Origin: Impatiens glandulifera | Lineage: Eukaryota; Streptophyta; Magnoliopsida; Ericales; Balsaminaceae | Assembly (NCBI RefSeq): GCF_907164915.1 | Contig: NW_025919337.1 | Span: 62,001-126,000, forward strand | Direction of reading: 5' to 3' | DNA: 64,000 nucleotides | Shown here: positions 62,828 through 64,000 of the stretch, piece after piece | How the letters are laid out: each line of letters opens with the position of its first letter | Numbering within the stretch: position 1 is the first letter of the stretch | Notes under the pieces: generated by a model | The model's input: only the letters and a program-made list of their open reading frames with translations | Told to the model about the DNA's origin: nothing | Databases searched by the model: none | Program-made: the position numbers and the translations under genes

Positions 62828-64000
62828 GGGAAATTTGATCAAATGACCCTCAAAAGAGGGTCATCCTCAAAAATAACCTTACAAAATTCATTTTTTATTT
62901 TTAATCTTTTTTTTAAAAAATTGACACTTTTACCCTTACTATTTTTTTTCTTCCTTTCCTTTTCCCCATTTCTTCCCGGCCGTCTTTCAGCCGCGACAGT
63001 TGCTCCCAAGCCGGGAATCCCCCGGACGATAGCCAAGCCCCCTAACGTGGGAAAGTTTCCTCGACACCTGACTCAAGCCCCAGCCGTTTACTTTTACCCA
63101 ACCGGACGATCGCAAGCTAGGGCGACGCTGAGCCCCGACGACACTGTGCTTCCCCAGGTTCTTTTACCTTCTATTATATCTTTCTCATTTTAATCATTCA
63201 GTTTCTCTTTTACATGCTGAACAAACCTGAATGCAAGATTACTTTTAGGGTCTTAGTTTAGGGTTGAGCGTGGGGTTGAGCGTGGGGCTTGGGGCGTAGG
63301 GCGTGGATTCAATTGCAATTCAAGACAGACTTAGTGAGTTTTAGTGGATTAGAAACTCTATTCCCTTGTTTTTCGATTCTGACTCTTTAATCACAATTAT
63401 TTTCTTTTCCAGTGTAGCAGACGAACTAGGCATTAAAGTTGGCATCAAGCACAAGAAAATAAATATCTCTAATCCTAGAGTAAGAGAATTCATCCCAAGC
63501 TACTAATAAAATTTCCTGAATCCTTAAACTATCCAAACTTGGTTGTTTCACTTGTTTGACCTGCCCATATATGTATATTTTTAGTTTGATGTGCAATAAA
63601 AAAAATTACTGTGAATCTTTGTATGGTGTTATCCTCTTTCCATATATAAAGAAGTCAAGTTGTCCCATGAGAGTGAATCTATTAGAAGCCTCTGCTTCAG
63701 TGAGAACGCGTTCTTTCCAACCTGTTAATATTATCAATATCATGGGAAACACTAGAAATATTAGAACGAAAGGGAGCCAAAGTTTTCTCGCCTCCATTCT
63801 TCATAGGAAAAGATATAAGATGGTCTCCTCACCACTGGTGATGAGTAATCAACCCACCGCTTCCTCACTTCCGACACAAAGTTGTGATACGAGGGAAGGA
63901 CAATTTAGATACTAGTATATTGTTACAATCACGAATTCATTAGAAATTTTCTAAAAGTTGTGAGATTTTTCATACTATGATCAAATTATTTCTGGATCAT
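62828..64000. mobile_element. Pack-MULE-like TIR element, copy C, cut by window end
   Basis: Left terminus GGGAAATTTGATCAAATGAC after the 'ataaagat' flank at 62820..62827. Left arm with the same GC-rich sequence as copy A. Confidence 0.85.
63413..63479 (+). pseudogene. Nicalin exon fragment, copy C
   Basis: 67-bp exon with AG before and GT after, identical in reading to 11440..11506 (VADELGIKVGIKHKK). Later exons fall beyond the window. Confidence 0.65.

Larger units (their letters stand above)
59781..64000. repeat. Segmental duplication, partial copy C (continues past window)
   Basis: It starts inside the unit (equivalent to about 7768 in A) and is colinear to the window end (about 12020 in A). 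It resembles A more than B in the TIR left arm (for example 63040..63120) and in array unit number. 59781..60715 is the AT-rich, non-genic part. Confidence 0.92.

Overview
This window is nuclear DNA of a flowering plant, probably a eudicot. It is strongly AT-rich, its one intact gene has 21 introns, and it holds plant-type LTR retrotransposons primed by initiator tRNA-Met, CACTA, MULE-like and LINE remnants, and fragments of plant genes. I cannot name the species.

The only gene that looks functional is an ARGONAUTE of the AGO5 type at 27402..32236 on the + strand. I rebuilt 22 exons whose phases all join into 989 codons. The protein has an RG-rich N-terminus, then N, PAZ, MID and PIWI domains. 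Three of the four catalytic residues are present (Asp697, Asp783, His923), but the position of the glutamate finger is Ile738. The gene also has one GC-AG intron, a duplicated RG-rich block in exon 1 and a small VEGG-type repeat near the C-terminus. It lies in a non-duplicated stretch (about 16.6-35.1 kb), is flanked by about 420-bp direct repeats, and is followed by a 1.4-kb imperfect inverted repeat.

The rest is mostly a segmental duplication of at least 16.6 kb. Copy A is 1..16591, copy B is about 35100..56709, and a partial copy C runs from 59781 to the window end. Each full copy carries, in order: a diverged tandem repeat, a LINE 3' remnant, a 0.7-kb TIR element with 8-bp target duplications, a (TA)n tract, an array of about 310-bp repeats that each hold a tRNA-like A-box/B-box pair, and a 5.6-5.7 kb TIR element (MULE-like, 8-bp target duplication). 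That large element carries pieces of host genes: the 3' exons of a nicalin (BOS complex subunit) gene, the DnaJ-type zinc-finger exons of a plastid protein, a damaged tRNA-Phe-like sequence, and a GCCCAA/GCCCAC hexamer minisatellite inside its long terminal inverted arms. The captured pieces are broken differently in A and B.

After duplication, copy B received a 5097-bp Ty3/gypsy element (35558..40654). Its LTRs differ at 2 of 361 positions, its target duplication is perfect, and its single gag-pol frame carries three stop codons. Between copies B and C lie a truncated Ty1/copia element (56710..59298) and an inverted scrap of the large TIR element (59299..59780), which mark a complex rearrangement breakpoint. 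Other regions are AT-rich, with scattered transposon relics and no gene I can support.
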